Shown in pieces: positions 14,901 to 27,305 of a stretch of 64,000 bases of DNA (the first letter of the stretch is position 1; the number at the start of each line of letters is the position of its first letter). The position numbers and the translations under genes were made by a program. This stretch comes from Enoplolaimus lenunculus (Eukaryota; Nematoda; Enoplea; Enoplida; Thoracostomopsidae). Where the stretch lies: NCBI GenBank assembly GCA_030248215.1, contig JASANG010003406.1, positions 1-64,000 on the forward strand, in the 5' to 3' direction. Below the pieces are notes generated by a model. That model was not told the origin of the DNA. It made no database searches and saw only the letters and a program-made list of their open reading frames with translations.

Positions 14901-17900
14901 AGAAATGAAAATTATACACAGAAACAAAAGAATATAATTTTTAGGTAAATATTTATTGCAGCAGCAGTCGATAACTACTAAGCAATACGTATATATTTAG
15001 AACAATCTATATTTCGAACTCATGATAGTGCCTCGAGACTTGCTAAATATACTAAAAAACTACAGATCGGTCAATAAAAATAAGGACATAGGCAAGAAAT
15101 TCAGCACATCTGGACAAAATCGTCAATGAGTTACATCGTGCACTTTTGTCTACATTTTCAGCAAAAACTATTTTGAAAAACGAAAACTTGCACAAAAACG
15201 TTCGTGCAATACTGTTGGCTTCCTTTAGTGCGTCAATTCGCAAGCTGCCGTCAAATAACAACCATCCTATTGAACTGATAATTACTTTGTCTATCTGTAA
15301 ATACAATATTAATAAATCATATTGTGGAAACAAGTAAAACGGTGTGGATTGGTTTTTACAAGGCTCTTAAGCCAAAATTTTACCAACCAAAACTGTCCGT
15401 TTTATACCGGATGTATTTTACCTTTTGAACAACCTGGAAACTTGACTAGGACTTGATGCATGAGAGTGCTAATGGGGAACACCCCACTTGACAAAAGCAA
15501 TCGCCGACACTCTTGTCAATGCTTGGAAACCCCGCTTCCAAAATTACGTAAAGAGTGTCTAAGCAGCATTAGAAACAAAACCGCAAACGAAAGATTGCGC
15601 CAAAGCAGATAGATAACTTATCAGAAATACATAAAAATATTGTGATAATGTTCAAATCAAACACCAGCATCGATTGGTCCGGAACAATATACAATCCAGA
15701 AGAAAAAAGCAAATCAACCACGGCAAGCAACAGCGCGTACCTCGCTTATAGCTGATTTATCATTCTTTGTTTCCTGCCATCCATCGCCTACAGCTTCGCC
15801 ACTCTCGCTTTTATCCACAAACGATGTACTAACTTGAGAAACAGGAAACATAAGCCCTGTTTCAGGCGAGTCAGCAGAGTTTATTTGCTCAAGGTAATCT
15901 TCTTGCATGTATTGAACAATTTGTCGACAAATACGGAATGCGTCCAATCCAGCTTCAGACGCCAAAGCAAGCATAATTTCGCGTTCTTTTGCCAACAAAA
16001 TAGCTCAAAACGTAAATGCAAACATGTAAAACGTTTTTATTCAATGATGGTCGACCTACCAACAAAACTAGATTGTATCGTAAAACGTATTAAACCTAGC
16101 AGTACGCTACTGGAATGAATGGAGGCAAGACCCACTCGGCGAAAGGTCTACATTCACGTTTTCATCCAAAAAAAGTCTTTTTGAAATTTTAGTCGTTAGG
16201 TGTGGCTGACATTTTCGGTTAAAGAACATCCATATACCTTATCGACAAATAGTACTCCCACTCAAAAATTCCCGCTGTTTTCCAACCGGAAGTACTCGTT
16301 TGAACTCCCCCCAGTTGAAAAAGAGATAAGGGCAAGAAAAATCTTTAAACATAGCATGACCATGGTGCCCGAAGATTTGAACTGAGCCAAAAATATTTTT
16401 TTCGTACAACAAAAAATGTTCAGAAACGCATCAAGTACAGTGAAGGTCAAAATTAAGGGCACAGTGACCGCGGCTGCGTCTGTGGTCGCGGCTTTACAAT
16501 TGCGGATCGCGGATGCGTCCAAAAATGAGCGATCGCGACCAGAGCGGCGGTTTGAACGCGACTGCGATGACACTCAATTCTGCCAGTGACTGTTCATATA
16601 TACATTTAATGTACGTGAGCTTGTAGGAACACGTTAGTGAACGCTCACTTTTACATACACACGCGTAACATTCCACTTGTCGCTTGAGAGATGTCAAGTG
16701 GGAACAGTATTTAGCAATGAGACCACTTTTACCAGCTCCAAGCAAACAGCGCACGTACCATTCAATAGTCCTGTCACTTGAAACAGCCTGCAATAATGGA
16801 CGCATGGACACCAAACTTACATTAGTCGACTGCTCAAATTTCAGGCCTAACAGAGAGCAAATGGTGTCAAAGCTAAGCTTGTTGTGTTTTGTTTGTTTTT
16901 CAATAGTGGTAGCACTACTAACTTTACTGGATCAAAAAGATCAGAATCAGCTCTTATTTCCAAGATAATATTGTAAATCAGATACAGTATAAAACGTACG
17001 TCAACATCCATACCCAGCCTACTAATCGCGATGACCAAATGTGCCATGAAACGGTAGACAACCAACACGAATGGACTGTCCGGATCAATACTGAAGCATT
17101 TCGATGATTCTCTAGCATTAGGTGCAGCACCAACACTTAAAGTTTCCGCAATAAACCGTCGGAGCAAAGCATCTATATCGGCTTCGATAACTGAACGCTG
17201 AGCGAAACATAACAGATCAGACAAAAAACTTTCGGAATCCTGCAAGGCAAGCTAGAATTAAAAAAGATTTGCTGGACGCAACTCATATTATGTTTCATAA
17301 CGCTCATAAAACAATTTATCAGAGGACATAACCGCGCGTTGGACAGCTAAGGACTTCTATAACGATAGGTGTATACTGCATACAAAGATTTAAAAACAAT
17401 TCATCTAAAAGTGCAATATTGAAAAATATAACAATACTAAAATAGCACCACAACTATATACTAGCATTGAATAAAGTAATCGTGAGGCAATAAAGTAATC
17501 CCAATTCACAAAGCAACACTATCTAAATACTGTGCCTTATTATTTTATGAACAATTTATTTCTTGCATTTAAGTTTGGCATCTCCTTTCAGCTCTGTCCG
17601 CGCCACAATTTTAAAGCTAACCATATTCGCTCGTTTAGCATCAATTTCAACAAACATTTCCGACAAGGTATAGTCACACTTTTCAGCCTCCAAATCAGCA
17701 ACTGCCGTTTGAAACAGCGTAGTTTGACGCTTCGTAGCTGAAGAAACCTTTTCGAAACCTCCTCCGATGTGATTCATACTTCGACATGTAGGTAACGGAT
17801 TTCTGACGCTGGTAAGACTACAGCTCAGCTGGTATTCTGCACCGCAGCGCGCAAATGCCCATATGTAGTCATGCCATGAACTGCATTGAGGCAACAACGC

Positions 17901-20900
17901 AGACAAGTTTCCAGAGATGGCTGCATAAATTGCTCGTTCAACTGTGGACATGCTATCCTAAATACAGACAACTTAAATATTATTATTTCTATTATTATTA
18001 TTATTATATTTCGCACGCAATTACGGCTAAGTTTTTGTTGACAAAAACATAGATGGTCATTTTCAAACATGTAGCTAAGTAATTTATTTCTACCCTGCAT
18101 ATGTAATCGCCACCCGCGTGAGATGCTCCGAAAAAATCATGTGTTTGTTCTTAACTCCAACACATATACTTGCCAACATCTTTTGGCAAAAATAGCAGCT
18201 TACATTTATAACTTCACTAGAACATGCCATATTTAAAAATATTGATTTTCCCGACAACCAATTCGTGCAAAGTCTATAAGATAAATACAATCCCTTACAT
18301 CTTTCGCAATTTCCCAACACAATTGTTTCCACAACTCCCGACTAGGGTTTCCAGTGGGCAGCGCAATTGTTGAAACGTCGCCACCGCCACCCATCTTCGA
18401 ATTATTCCCAACCAAGTTAGAATCATCTGCGAGGTCGCCGCCCAACAGGGTTGCAGCGCGCCACGCTTGACCACAATGATCACACATATCAATTGCCTTA
18501 ACAGAAAAACATTGCGAAACTAGAAAACGTTGACAATAAAAAGATTGCTCGAAAAATGCGTATTATGCTAGTTCGGCTTCAAAAACCTAAAAAATAGCTT
18601 CGAAAATAACTACGGTATTTGTATTACCAATCACATCAATTTCACGTATAAACTAAAAGATAATCAGTAAAACAAAATTATTGAGCGAAGCTCGGAGTTT
18701 CGCGAAGCGTTTTATGTTTTGTACTTGGGGGTCGAAAGGTGGATGTCCGTCCGTCCGTCTGTCCGTCCGAAAAGAATCTCAGCAACGGCTGAACCGATTT
18801 TGATAAACTTTTTTTGTTTGAAAGCCAATTATCCTGGGGTGTTAACCTCGCATTGGGGTTTGAAAATTTAAAGCCGTTTATTAGCTACAGGCTAATTTGC
18901 ATAATTAATTAAGCCTAAATTAGGACTTTCCACAATATTTCACCAATTATTACAGTTAGAAGCCATCTAATTTTAGCATTAAAGGGTTTTTGGGTGCGAG
19001 GAATCTGTGTACACTGTTTACAAATCTCCACAACGGACAATTGAGCAGTTATCTAATAAATAATTTGCACATTAGCATAGTTTATAAGCCTAAATTAGGA
19101 CTTTTTAAATTATTTCAATAATTATTAAGGTTAAAAGCAGTATAATTTCAGCACTAAAGGGTTTTTAGGTGCGAGGAATTTGAATAAATTGTTTACAAAC
19201 CTCCAAAACCGATAATTGAATAGTTAGCTGATAGCTAATTTGCATATTAGCTTAATTGACCAGGCAAAATTATGACTTTTTAAATTATTTCAATAATTAT
19301 TAGGGTGAAAAGCAATATAATTTCAGCCCTAAAGGGTTTTCGGGTGCGAGGTGTCTGAATAAATTGTGTACAAACCTTTATAAAGGCGATTATCGAATAA
19401 TTAGCTAATAGATAACTTGCATATTTGCTTATTAGGGTCGCTGAAAGGTTTTTGCGTGCGAGGAATCTGAGGAAATTGCTTTTACAAAGCTCCAAAACCG
19501 ATAAATGAATAGTTAGCTAATAACTAATTTGCATATTACCTTAATTGATTACGTGTGTTCGAGCTTCGGTCAATGTAGTCCCACTACGACTGGTATACAT
19601 GTTACTTTGAACAAGCTTAAGGGTAAACCTAAGTTTGAGTCGTATATACATGTCATAATGTAATCAAATAATCACTTTTGAGGAACTTGAATAGTCATAG
19701 GTAGTGCGGAGGGAAGTAAACAAGCACTCAATTTTAAGCGGTTCACGTATATACATTTATTTCAAAACACGAGGAAAAAAATTTCTACGTCCTTTCTTCA
19801 ACTCAAACAAGTTCAGCTAATAGTAAGACTCAAAAAACGAAACCTACACCAAAACCGAGGCCAGTAAAACCCCGTGACTTTCCAAGACCGCCCATCTCAG
19901 TACACCACTCGCGAAGCCTGAGCCCACGCCGAATCCAGAAATTTTTGACGAGGAAGCAAAATCACTTTAAACATACAAATATTATACATTCGCAATGCTT
20001 TTCAATAGAACGAAGTTTCGTTGAAACAAGAAAAATCGATTCAAAACTACAATTTCAGCCCGGTGAGATTGCAGATCAACTATTTTTGGGTGGTGGAAAT
20101 AGGATAGAGCAGGCTCCCTCTGATATCAACCGGATAACTCATGTGACCATGTGCAATTTGAAATATATGAGGCGCGGAAAAGTATATGTTCATTGAATTA
20201 AAAATAATTGTTAACTTGAGGTTTTCAATTTTACTTATGTGTATCGAAAATTTACATCGCTAAACTTTCCAAAAATGGTATCGCAGCAAGATGTTAAAAG
20301 GTGCTCACCTGAAAAAAAGCAGTTATACGGTATTTGAAACCACCGGTAGGTTAATACGAAATGCCGGATCTGAATACGTATACCGGTTTTTTATTTCCAT
20401 CCTACCTTTGTTTTGTGTTACATAATTATCGCATACTACGGTTTACCTATTCATATTCCGGTTGTCAATTTTGGTTTCTCCGACATAAGTGTTCAACCGT
20501 ATGTCCGTACCTATTGAAAGGCCAGTAAACAGCTCACCTTGCTACGTGGGCGAAAATTTTTAGGAGCAAAAACAAGGATTTCATTAAAAGTTTTTAGGGG
20601 TGCCGAGCCTCCCCCTACCCGGTGTCTGGTCCACCTCTGGCTACAGGCCCTCGGAAAAAAAATCCACAGCAGACCGTTTACAACTTTTAACCATGAAATA
20701 ACTAAGAACGCTCGAGCTACTCCCATAATCATACCTTTTGGATTTGTCCAGTTCGAATGTAATGGAAGATAAATTGCAGCAGCTTGTTTTCGCTAACCTA
20801 AAACATGCAATATGCTGAAACATTGCGCCATACTGATGTGAGGTAAACGTATTTTATGACAGAAATTTTGTCCGAAATCCTGAAAAACGAAATGCAATCT

Positions 20901-23900
20901 AGATATTGTAATTATACAGACAATTTAAAGATTTCAGGTTCGGTCGGTCAAAAATATTAAAAAATAACTATATATCTTTAGCCAATTACCAATTACTAGT
21001 GAATTAATATTTGGTTTCAGTTGTGCCATGGGCAGCTTACCGCATCGATGTCATTTAAATAGCAATGCGGCTTCAAATTTGCATCTGGGTCCTGCAAAAA
21101 CCAATCTATATATTAACACAATATTGCTTCAGCAAAATATATCATCGCCTATTAAAATTAAACGTAAAAACTGTACCAGAAAAATATACGCTGTCTAACG
21201 TGCAGGAAAAGCTTGATTGTTCAAAACACTGTATAGTCGACAAGAAGTTATTTTATGTGATGCAAATCTCTGTGTTTTACCAGGGTGCCACCTAAATATT
21301 CGCCTATGGCATTCCAGGTCGACGGTGTATCTTTTAATATCCTATCGCATTCTGGTTGTTACACATACAAGGACAGTGAGGAAGCTAGCAGTCACATACC
21401 ATTGAAGTTACCAGAGAAACATCAGCTTGTTGTCGTGTGGCCATCCGAATCGCTTTCGTCTTTAATCGATGCAATGTATTTTCCCTAAATAGTAGCGTGC
21501 CTTCTCGTTACGAATTTTGTACTACAACTACCTAAATACGAATCACCGAGCACAACCAGACATGTGAACACACCCACCAAACTTTCAAACTGGTTAAACA
21601 TATATGCGTAATAAGAATTGAATTATTTAGCGCATATTTTAAGCGTCAGAGTAACAATTCAATTTAGTTATTGATCTGCTACTGTAATGTAACGTTCAAA
21701 ATTTGTTCTAAAGTTTAATCAAATATGGCCTACAGTACCAATGATAGCATTATATCTGTCGTGATATAAATATTGAGGTCAAAATCATGCGATGGGTTTC
21801 ATTTGGTTGCATTAAAATTGCAAAATATTGTCCAGATGTTGCAGCAAAGTCAAACAACCCAATTTCAACCAGCGCTACTGTATCATAACTTGTTAACTGA
21901 ATACAAAGACACTAAAAGCTTCAACAAACATTAAATTTCTTACCATAAAAACGAACGTTCCGAAAAGTAACTAGCGTTAAAGCCGGATGTCATTGCGTCG
22001 TCAGTCAGTGACTCTTCACACCATTTGGAGATAAGCTAAACAAATAAATATAAAACAAACTCTAAACGAATACTTTACTTTATACAGATTATGTAAATCA
22101 AGTAAGTGTTTAACTTGACAATCCAAATAAATATCGAAACATTTTAGTTACCTTCAACTCTCGATACAGCTGATTATGTTTTTCTAAGTGGCACTCCATC
22201 TGTTTATCCGTAAACCATGTTGTCTAAAACAAACTTGCACACGGAATCACATATGGATGACACAGAAATAAATGTCCTATGACGTAAGCAGTCAAAATTT
22301 TACAGTAAAGTACAAGTTAGGTTATATTTACAGTACATGAGGTTTGTCAATGTTGCACGGTATGCAAAAAGTTTTCAAATACACCATGCAAGTTTTGGCT
22401 GCATAAACCTACCCGCGAAAAATGTAAGTGCAAGTACTCGCTTTTAAAAATATGGACGTGGTAGTTGCAACTGTAAGTTCTCGCTGCAAAAACTTGCATC
22501 GCTTACACGGCTTTACGCAAGTTAACATAATCAAGCGTTAGAATAGTATAAGGTTGCCCGGTGTCGCTTTACTTTTTCAAAATTTTAATGTCGTCCGGAG
22601 CCGTCCGTCACAGTACGTCACCGCCCGTCACTGCGTGAATCGTACATGCATTGATCACTACGATACCGCATGGTGACAGATGGTAACGCACGGCGATGCA
22701 CGACAAACAACGCCACCTTAAATGGGAACTCAGCCTGCCTTTTAAACTTCTTTATACAAAACTTTCTATGGTACGTTCAAAACTCGCTACTAGTTAAGTC
22801 ATAATCACGAGCTAGATTTGTTCAAAGCGGAATTAAGATTTTAACACACCTTTATGCAAATTTTTATATGGTATATAACTGCAAATACAGGTACTAGTTT
22901 TGGCTATAATATAGGTAATCACCGGTTAAATTAGTCCAATTCGAAACTGAGTCTAATGATAATTTCTTACGTCTCCTAAGACATAGATATAACATACAAC
23001 AAGAAACACCTAAATACTCAAAAATGGACTATAACTTCTAAGTTCTAAAATAAACATGCATGCAAACCAACCTCGTGTAAAACGGCAATATCGTCATACG
23101 CAGAGTTGAATCGATGCTCGTATAATCTTCGCAAAAGCGTCCATGTTTTCTTTTCCATTTCAATAACTTCCGTTATTTCTTGACTTGAAGTCTGTCTGAA
23201 ACAAAACAATTTAAATTACACCTTTAGAAAATACATACGTACGTAAGAGTTTAGATGCAGTATATATGACATAGCTACAATGAACCTTTATTGCCAAATA
23301 CAGTCACCTCAATTTCCAAAACCAACCTTGATACTTTAATTTGAGTAAATACGACAAATATCTAGATATTGTTATGATTGTCACTCTTTTGGAGGTATCA
23401 AATCAGAGTATAAGTATACAGATTCGCTGCGTAACTACAACGTGCTATGTGCAGCAGCTAAAATAAATGACAATAGAACTATACTATACATCGTGTAAAA
23501 ACTATCTTTACCTCATTTTTATGTCACCAGATACATATTTGAGCGACGATTCAATCTCACGAAGTGCGCCAATGCAACACTAAATTTAACAAAAGTAATA
23601 AATCTAATTTCAAAAAACAAAGAAAATGAAGACGTAGCTTGCCCTAAATTCGATTTAACTGAATAAAAAATGTTCCGAAAAACTGATAAACTCTCAAGCG
23701 TTCCTGAAAAAGATATGAAAATCACCTACGTAATACCTAGCACTAAGACCAAACAGCCGATGTTTAACGTAACTTGAGGCGCTGAACTCAAATATCTAAC
23801 TTTTATTCCTATGTACATTCCACAGAGCCTACAGTTCAAAAGGTAGGCTCTTTGAAATTTTACATTGTATATACACTTAGCCACGTATACTAAACTAAAA

Positions 23901-25041
23901 AATGTTGGGTTGATATGGGCTCGAAACCCGACCTCGGTTTTAGGCCACTCATTTTTAAACGGTTTTTCAACAAAATAATTTTTATACGATTTCGAAACCA
24001 AGTTAGCTATATACCCAAATAAGCCTTACAAATGCTCTCAAAGCTATACTATATATAAGTCTCACAAACTTTTACTCCAGAAATAGTTACAAGTTCCGAC
24101 GCAATTTTCCCGCTTAAATTAAATCGCGTTCTTACGCTTTTATGTTGTGCACAGCGAGGCTGAGAATTAAAATCTAGCAAAACATAAGTTGTTCCGCAAA
24201 TGATGGTTTTTCACGATTTGGGGCGAAATTATAAGTTTAAATTTTTTCCACAAAACTTGAGTTTTTCTCGTCGCACTACCGGTACATATACCGCTGTTAT
24301 CCCGAAATTAAACGAAAACAGCATTTATCCGCAAACTATGGATTGTTCATTCGATTTTTGAGCGAAGTTGGCTTAATAAGCTATCGCGCGTGCGAAAAAA
24401 GAAACGGAAGCAATGCACCAACACCAACCTCCTCAAACGACGTTATCAGCGACAGTGCTTGCTGTTGTTCCGGAAATGAAATAACACAATCGTGGAATTC
24501 TTCATGAAGGTTCAGAGCTACTAAAAATATAGTTAAGACAACAGGTTTGCATTTGTTTATTTCAAAATCCCGGACTTTTGGAAACTTAACGAACTTTTGT
24601 GCAGAATTTATATGTATTTAAACCAGCGGATTTGAAACATTTCTTCATAAGTGCATCACAATAAAATTAGCAGCAGACAAACTTAACTAAGAGCAGTAGG
24701 GTGCAGTTTCAATTTGCAAAATACGCATATAATACCATAACACTGCTTGCGTGTGTTTTCATTTAGTGCCTTAGAATTTGCTTGTGATTGAAATCTCGTT
24801 GAAGAAAGCTTTCATTACGGTCGCGTTGCTAAACCAGAACGTTGCTGTTTGCACTGACATCGATCCCCTTTTAAGGTTTTGCGCCCAATACTGAAAAATG
24901 CTCAACATTCGATAATGCGATTAAGTTCTAATTTTTATCGAAACATATACTTAGTATCCGGCTCCGCGACAGTAATATCGCAGTCACTTTAAGGCTCCTG
25001 TGGTTCATACTCTTACCTTTGCGTGCAATTTCTGTACCCAT
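11968..25041 (-). CDS. NUP107: Nuclear pore complex protein Nup107 (complete, 21 exons)
   Basis: Scaffold nucleoporin of the Y (Nup107-160) complex. Exons: 25041-25017, 24520-24429, 23579-23512, 23195-23072, 22223-22152, 22035-21944, 21484-21400, 21091-21041, 20797-20735, 18496-18299, 17957-17622, 17239-17000, 16787-16661, 16003-15741, 15294-15192, 14892-14804, 14287-14219, 13857-13441, 13058-12993, 12657(+-2)-12491, 12042-11968. All phases agree, giving about 940 aa (human 925). Diagnostic blocks include [17 protein letters not shown] (about residue 230), [81 protein letters not shown] and a final [13 protein letters not shown]. Against human it lacks the long N-terminal extension and gains a Ser/Thr/Pro/Arg-rich insert (about residues 722-800) in exon 18. 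Intron 15 has a GC donor (GCAAGT at 15191-15186), the only non-GT donor. The start (MGTEIARK) is the only good ATG before exon 2; that short first exon is the least certain part. Confidence 0.94.
14552..14773. repeat. 111-bp tandem duplication in a Nup107 intron
   Basis: CTCTTCATAGAGAATAATAA... occurs at 14552-14662 and again at 14663-14773, differing by about two bases, in the intron between exons 16 and 17. The two copies are nearly identical, so this is a recent local duplication or an assembly duplication. The splice sites on either side are untouched. Confidence 0.9.
18685..19545 (+). repeat. Dispersed repeat with ~175-bp tandem units and GTCCGTCC tract
   Basis: A leader (CGCGAAGCGTTTTATGTTTT, then TGTCCGTCCGTCCGTCTGTC, then GCTGAACCGATTTTGATAAA) is followed by about four units. 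Each unit contains CTAAATTAGGACTTT or a variant, ATTTCAnnAATTATTA and CACTAAAGGGTTTTTnGGTGCGAGGAAT. The AAAGGG blocks fall near 18981, 19153, 19329 and 19445. It fills much of the Nup107 intron between exons 9 and 10. A reverse copy lies at 1828-2290. Class unknown; I see no coding sequence. Confidence 0.7.
19738..20196 (+). CDS. Uncertain ORF: Pro-rich segment plus DUSP-like N-terminal piece, antisense in a Nup107 intron
   Basis: An open frame of 152 codons with no stop and no early ATG runs antisense to Nup107, between its exons 9 and 10. Residues about 32-60 are basic and Pro-rich ([20 protein letters not shown]). Near the end comes [18 protein letters not shown] followed by SDINRITHV, which resembles the first strand-helix of dual-specificity phosphatases (I-x-x-x-LFLG ... 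ITHV-N). An acceptor-like TTTCAG lies at about 20054-20059, just before PGEIAD. I found no HCxxGxSR active-site exon downstream, so it is a fragment, a pseudogene or chance. Composition is richer in C and coding-like compared with the flanks. Confidence 0.3.
   Translation, partial: AVHVYTFISKHEEKNFYVLSSTQTSSANSKTQKTKPTPKPRPVKPRDFPRPPISVHHSRSLSPRRIQKFLTRKQNHFKHTNIIHSQCFSIERSFVETRKIDSKLQFQPGEIADQLFLGGGNRIEQAPSDINRITHVTMCNLKYMRRGKVYVH
20545..20670 (-). mobile_element. ~165-bp G/C-rich MITE, partial reverse copy
   Basis: Contains AAAGTTTTTAGGGGTGCCGA followed by GCCTCCCCCTACCC, and ends CTCTGGCTACAGGCC, the inverse of the GGCCTGTAGCCAG terminus of the family best seen at 39653-39822 and 63194-63366. 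It lies in the Nup107 intron between exons 9 and 10. Confidence 0.5.
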
Positions 25042-25166
25042 GCTTTATAGAATAACCGTTCGCAACTTTAAATTCGAATAGTATAATAGTCACTCGGAGG
25101 TTATTATTGCAGTAGCTATTTCAAGTAACAGTTGCAAATTTGGCACAAACCAAATAGTACATACAT

Positions 25167-25589
25167 GTGATTTATGACATGCGAATGCATAGAGACAAGT
25201 AATCATGCTGATGCTGCACATCGGTAAAATCTTGACTCATATTTAGTGCCTTCATATTCAAAGCAGTAAAACATAGAAGAACCATGATACATATGTATAA
25301 TGTTGAGGTTCTTATTATAAGGCATAAAAACAAAAACTCAGCAGTGGATTGTGAGGCGGCGTAGCTCATGGCTAGCGCGCTGGATTGATAATCTGTCGAC
25401 CGAGTTCGAAACCTCCTGGGAACGTCCCTCATTTTCAGCTGCTGAGAACCCAGGACTTAAAAACCGTCGTACCCTAGCCTACCCAACTTATCGCTTGGTG
25501 ATCACGATGGGACCACAATGGTAAACTGTCGCGGTAGAACAAAAATTACATATTGGTGGTGAAGGGACGACCTTGTAGAAAAAGCAGGG
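25167..25589 (+). repeat. tRNA-Ile-derived SINE, tandem copy A
   Basis: The tRNA-like region at about 25353-25418 has an A box (TAGCTCATGGCTAGCGCGC), a 7-nt loop TTGATAA with anticodon GAT, a B box (GAGTTCGAAACCTC) and GAGG/CCTC acceptor pairing. It is followed by a unique tail (CTCATTTTCAGCTGCTGAGA...). Upstream lies a leader with GACATGCGAATGCATAGAGA that repeats at the start of copy B. D-arm mismatches show it is a repeat and not a tRNA gene. Confidence 0.7.
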
Positions 25590-25925
25590 AATGTGACATG
25601 CGGATGCATACAGACAAGTAATAACCTCATGCTGATGCTGCACATCGGTAAAACGTTGATTGTTGCATATGTAGTTCCTTCATATTCAAAAGCGGTAGAA
25701 ACATGGAAGAACCAAGATACATGTGTATAATGTTGAGGTTCTCATAAGGCATAAAAACAGAAAAACTCAGCAGTTGATTGTGAGGTAGCGTGGCTCAGTG
25801 GCGAGCGCGCTGGATTGATAATCTGTCGACCGAGTTCGAAACCTCCTGGGAACGTCTCTCATTTTCAGCTGCGGAGAACTCAGGACTTAAAAACCGTCGT
25901 ACCCTATCCTACCTAACTTATCACT
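25590..25925 (+). repeat. tRNA-Ile-derived SINE, tandem copy B
   Basis: Repeats copy A from the GACATGCGGATGCATACAGA leader through the tRNA-like head (about 25782-25848, with TGGCTCAGTGGCGAGCGCGC and GAGTTCGAAACCTC) to CCTACCTAACTTATC, where homology stops. Its tail is about 90 bp shorter than that of copy A. The A box here is closer to a true tRNA A box. Confidence 0.7.
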
Positions 25926-26599
25926 CACGTACAAAATCTACATTTATTCGTTTTTATCAAATCAGGGTTTTGTCGACGAAACAGATCGATAAAAATCTGT
26001 CACCTTCATAAGTGTTGGCATTCACATTGGCACAAGAAAAAACTACTGATTTTTCGCTGATAGTATTGCTCTTTAAAGCGAATGGCTATGTTTTAAATGC
26101 TTCTGGAAGGTAACACTAGTCGGTACTCCAAGTCGCTCGTTGTTAAGTTTAAGTCCTTGCCTTGCGTAACTCCCACAGCGCTTTCGACTTAAGTGGCAAA
26201 ATTGGTTTCATATAGCTAATGACAAACTATCATTGAAACACGCTAGTGTTTACAATATATGTTTCAAGCATGGAGAATGCACGCTTTTTGAAAGTTTTGC
26301 AGAATGTTCTCTGCAGGAAAGCAGAGCTGGAATGAGATAACTTACGTATAGAATATCCTAATTAGCCGCTTCGACACCATACACAAATTGGACAGCTAAA
26401 CGTCTCATTTAAGTTGTTATTAAAAGTTTGATTTTTGTAATTTTGTCGAAAAAATTGTATTACAAATATGTAATTACCATAGCTAGTCGATATTATTGTG
26501 TGATGCTAATGACACCATGCAATAGATTACGTGTCCCTGCGATGTTTGTTCTACTGAAATTGCTAACTAAGACACTAATATTTTGTAATAACCTCCCAT

Positions 26600-26712
26600 G
26601 CATTATAGCTCAGAACAGGCTGCTTTTTGGTGGATTGCAATGGAGCAAGTGTACGCTTTAGGCTTATATTTTGTTTAGGCTTAGGCGTACGCTTAGGAGT
26701 AGACTTAGCATA
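26600..26712 (-). repeat. Dispersed repeat carrying CCTAAG hexamers, reverse copy
   Basis: Reads, in reverse, as the family with AGGCTTAGGCGTACGCTTAG hexamers. The flanking block CAGAACAGGCTGCTTTTTGG, ATTGCAATGGAG matches 51590-51775 and 55965-56135. See 45030-45178 for a better-preserved forward copy. Confidence 0.6.
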
Positions 26713-26732
26713 AAACATCACCGTATCCCATG

Positions 26733-27305
26733 TAAAAGAATTTAAACAAGGGTTAGTTAGACCAAAGATTAGTAGGTAATGCTTATAATATTAGCTCCAT
26801 AACTTCTATGAAAATAGTTGTCATCTATATCTTTGACGGCTGTTTTTCAGTGTTAACACGCTTGCGGTCAGTGGAACAAGAAACATATGGGTCCAACGAA
26901 CTTTCATCTGTTAAGCTATAAATTGAGTCGAGCACGTATTCGTGACATTTTTTATTCGATAATCAATAGACGCAATTTGTAATCTTGCAATATTGAAATA
27001 TTTACTAATCAAGTTTTAGAAACATAATGTTTTAAAACTCAAAAACTATCCTCTTCCAATGAATCCTAGATTAAATCCCTTATAAAATGAACATTGTAAA
27101 ACCCAACAAACGCTAAAATTAAGCAAATAGGTGATGTCCGCTGGGCCCATATATTTCTTGTTTCACTGACTGCAAGCGTGTTAACACTGAAAGACAGCCG
27201 TCAAAGATATAGATGACACTATTTTCATAGAAATTATGGAGCTAATATTATAAGCATTACCTACTGATCTATGGTCTAACTAACCCTTGTTTAAACTCTT
27301 TTTCA
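26733..27305. mobile_element. Long inverted repeat element, ~165-bp arms
   Basis: The left arm, from AATTTAAACAAGGGTTAG at about 26740 to CATATGGGTCCA at about 26897, reappears inverted from about 27142 (GGGCCCATATATTTC) to about 27299 (ACCCTTGTTTAAA). The arms match over nearly their full length with scattered mismatches. The ~240-bp spacer has no ORF. Probably a non-autonomous DNA element with long TIRs. Confidence 0.8.

Noticed and set aside
21285-21488. Plus-strand ORF of 67 codons with good-looking codon use and an acceptor-like TTTTACCAG before it
   Set aside because: The opposite strand carries Nup107 exon 7 (21484-21400, [20 protein letters not shown]...), which joins its neighbours in phase and aligns with human Nup107. 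The + ORF is its shadow.
25353-25418. A genuine tRNA-Ile gene
   Set aside because: The D arm and acceptor pairing are poor. The sequence is repeated with long shared flanks at 25782 and 1-60, so it is the head of a SINE.
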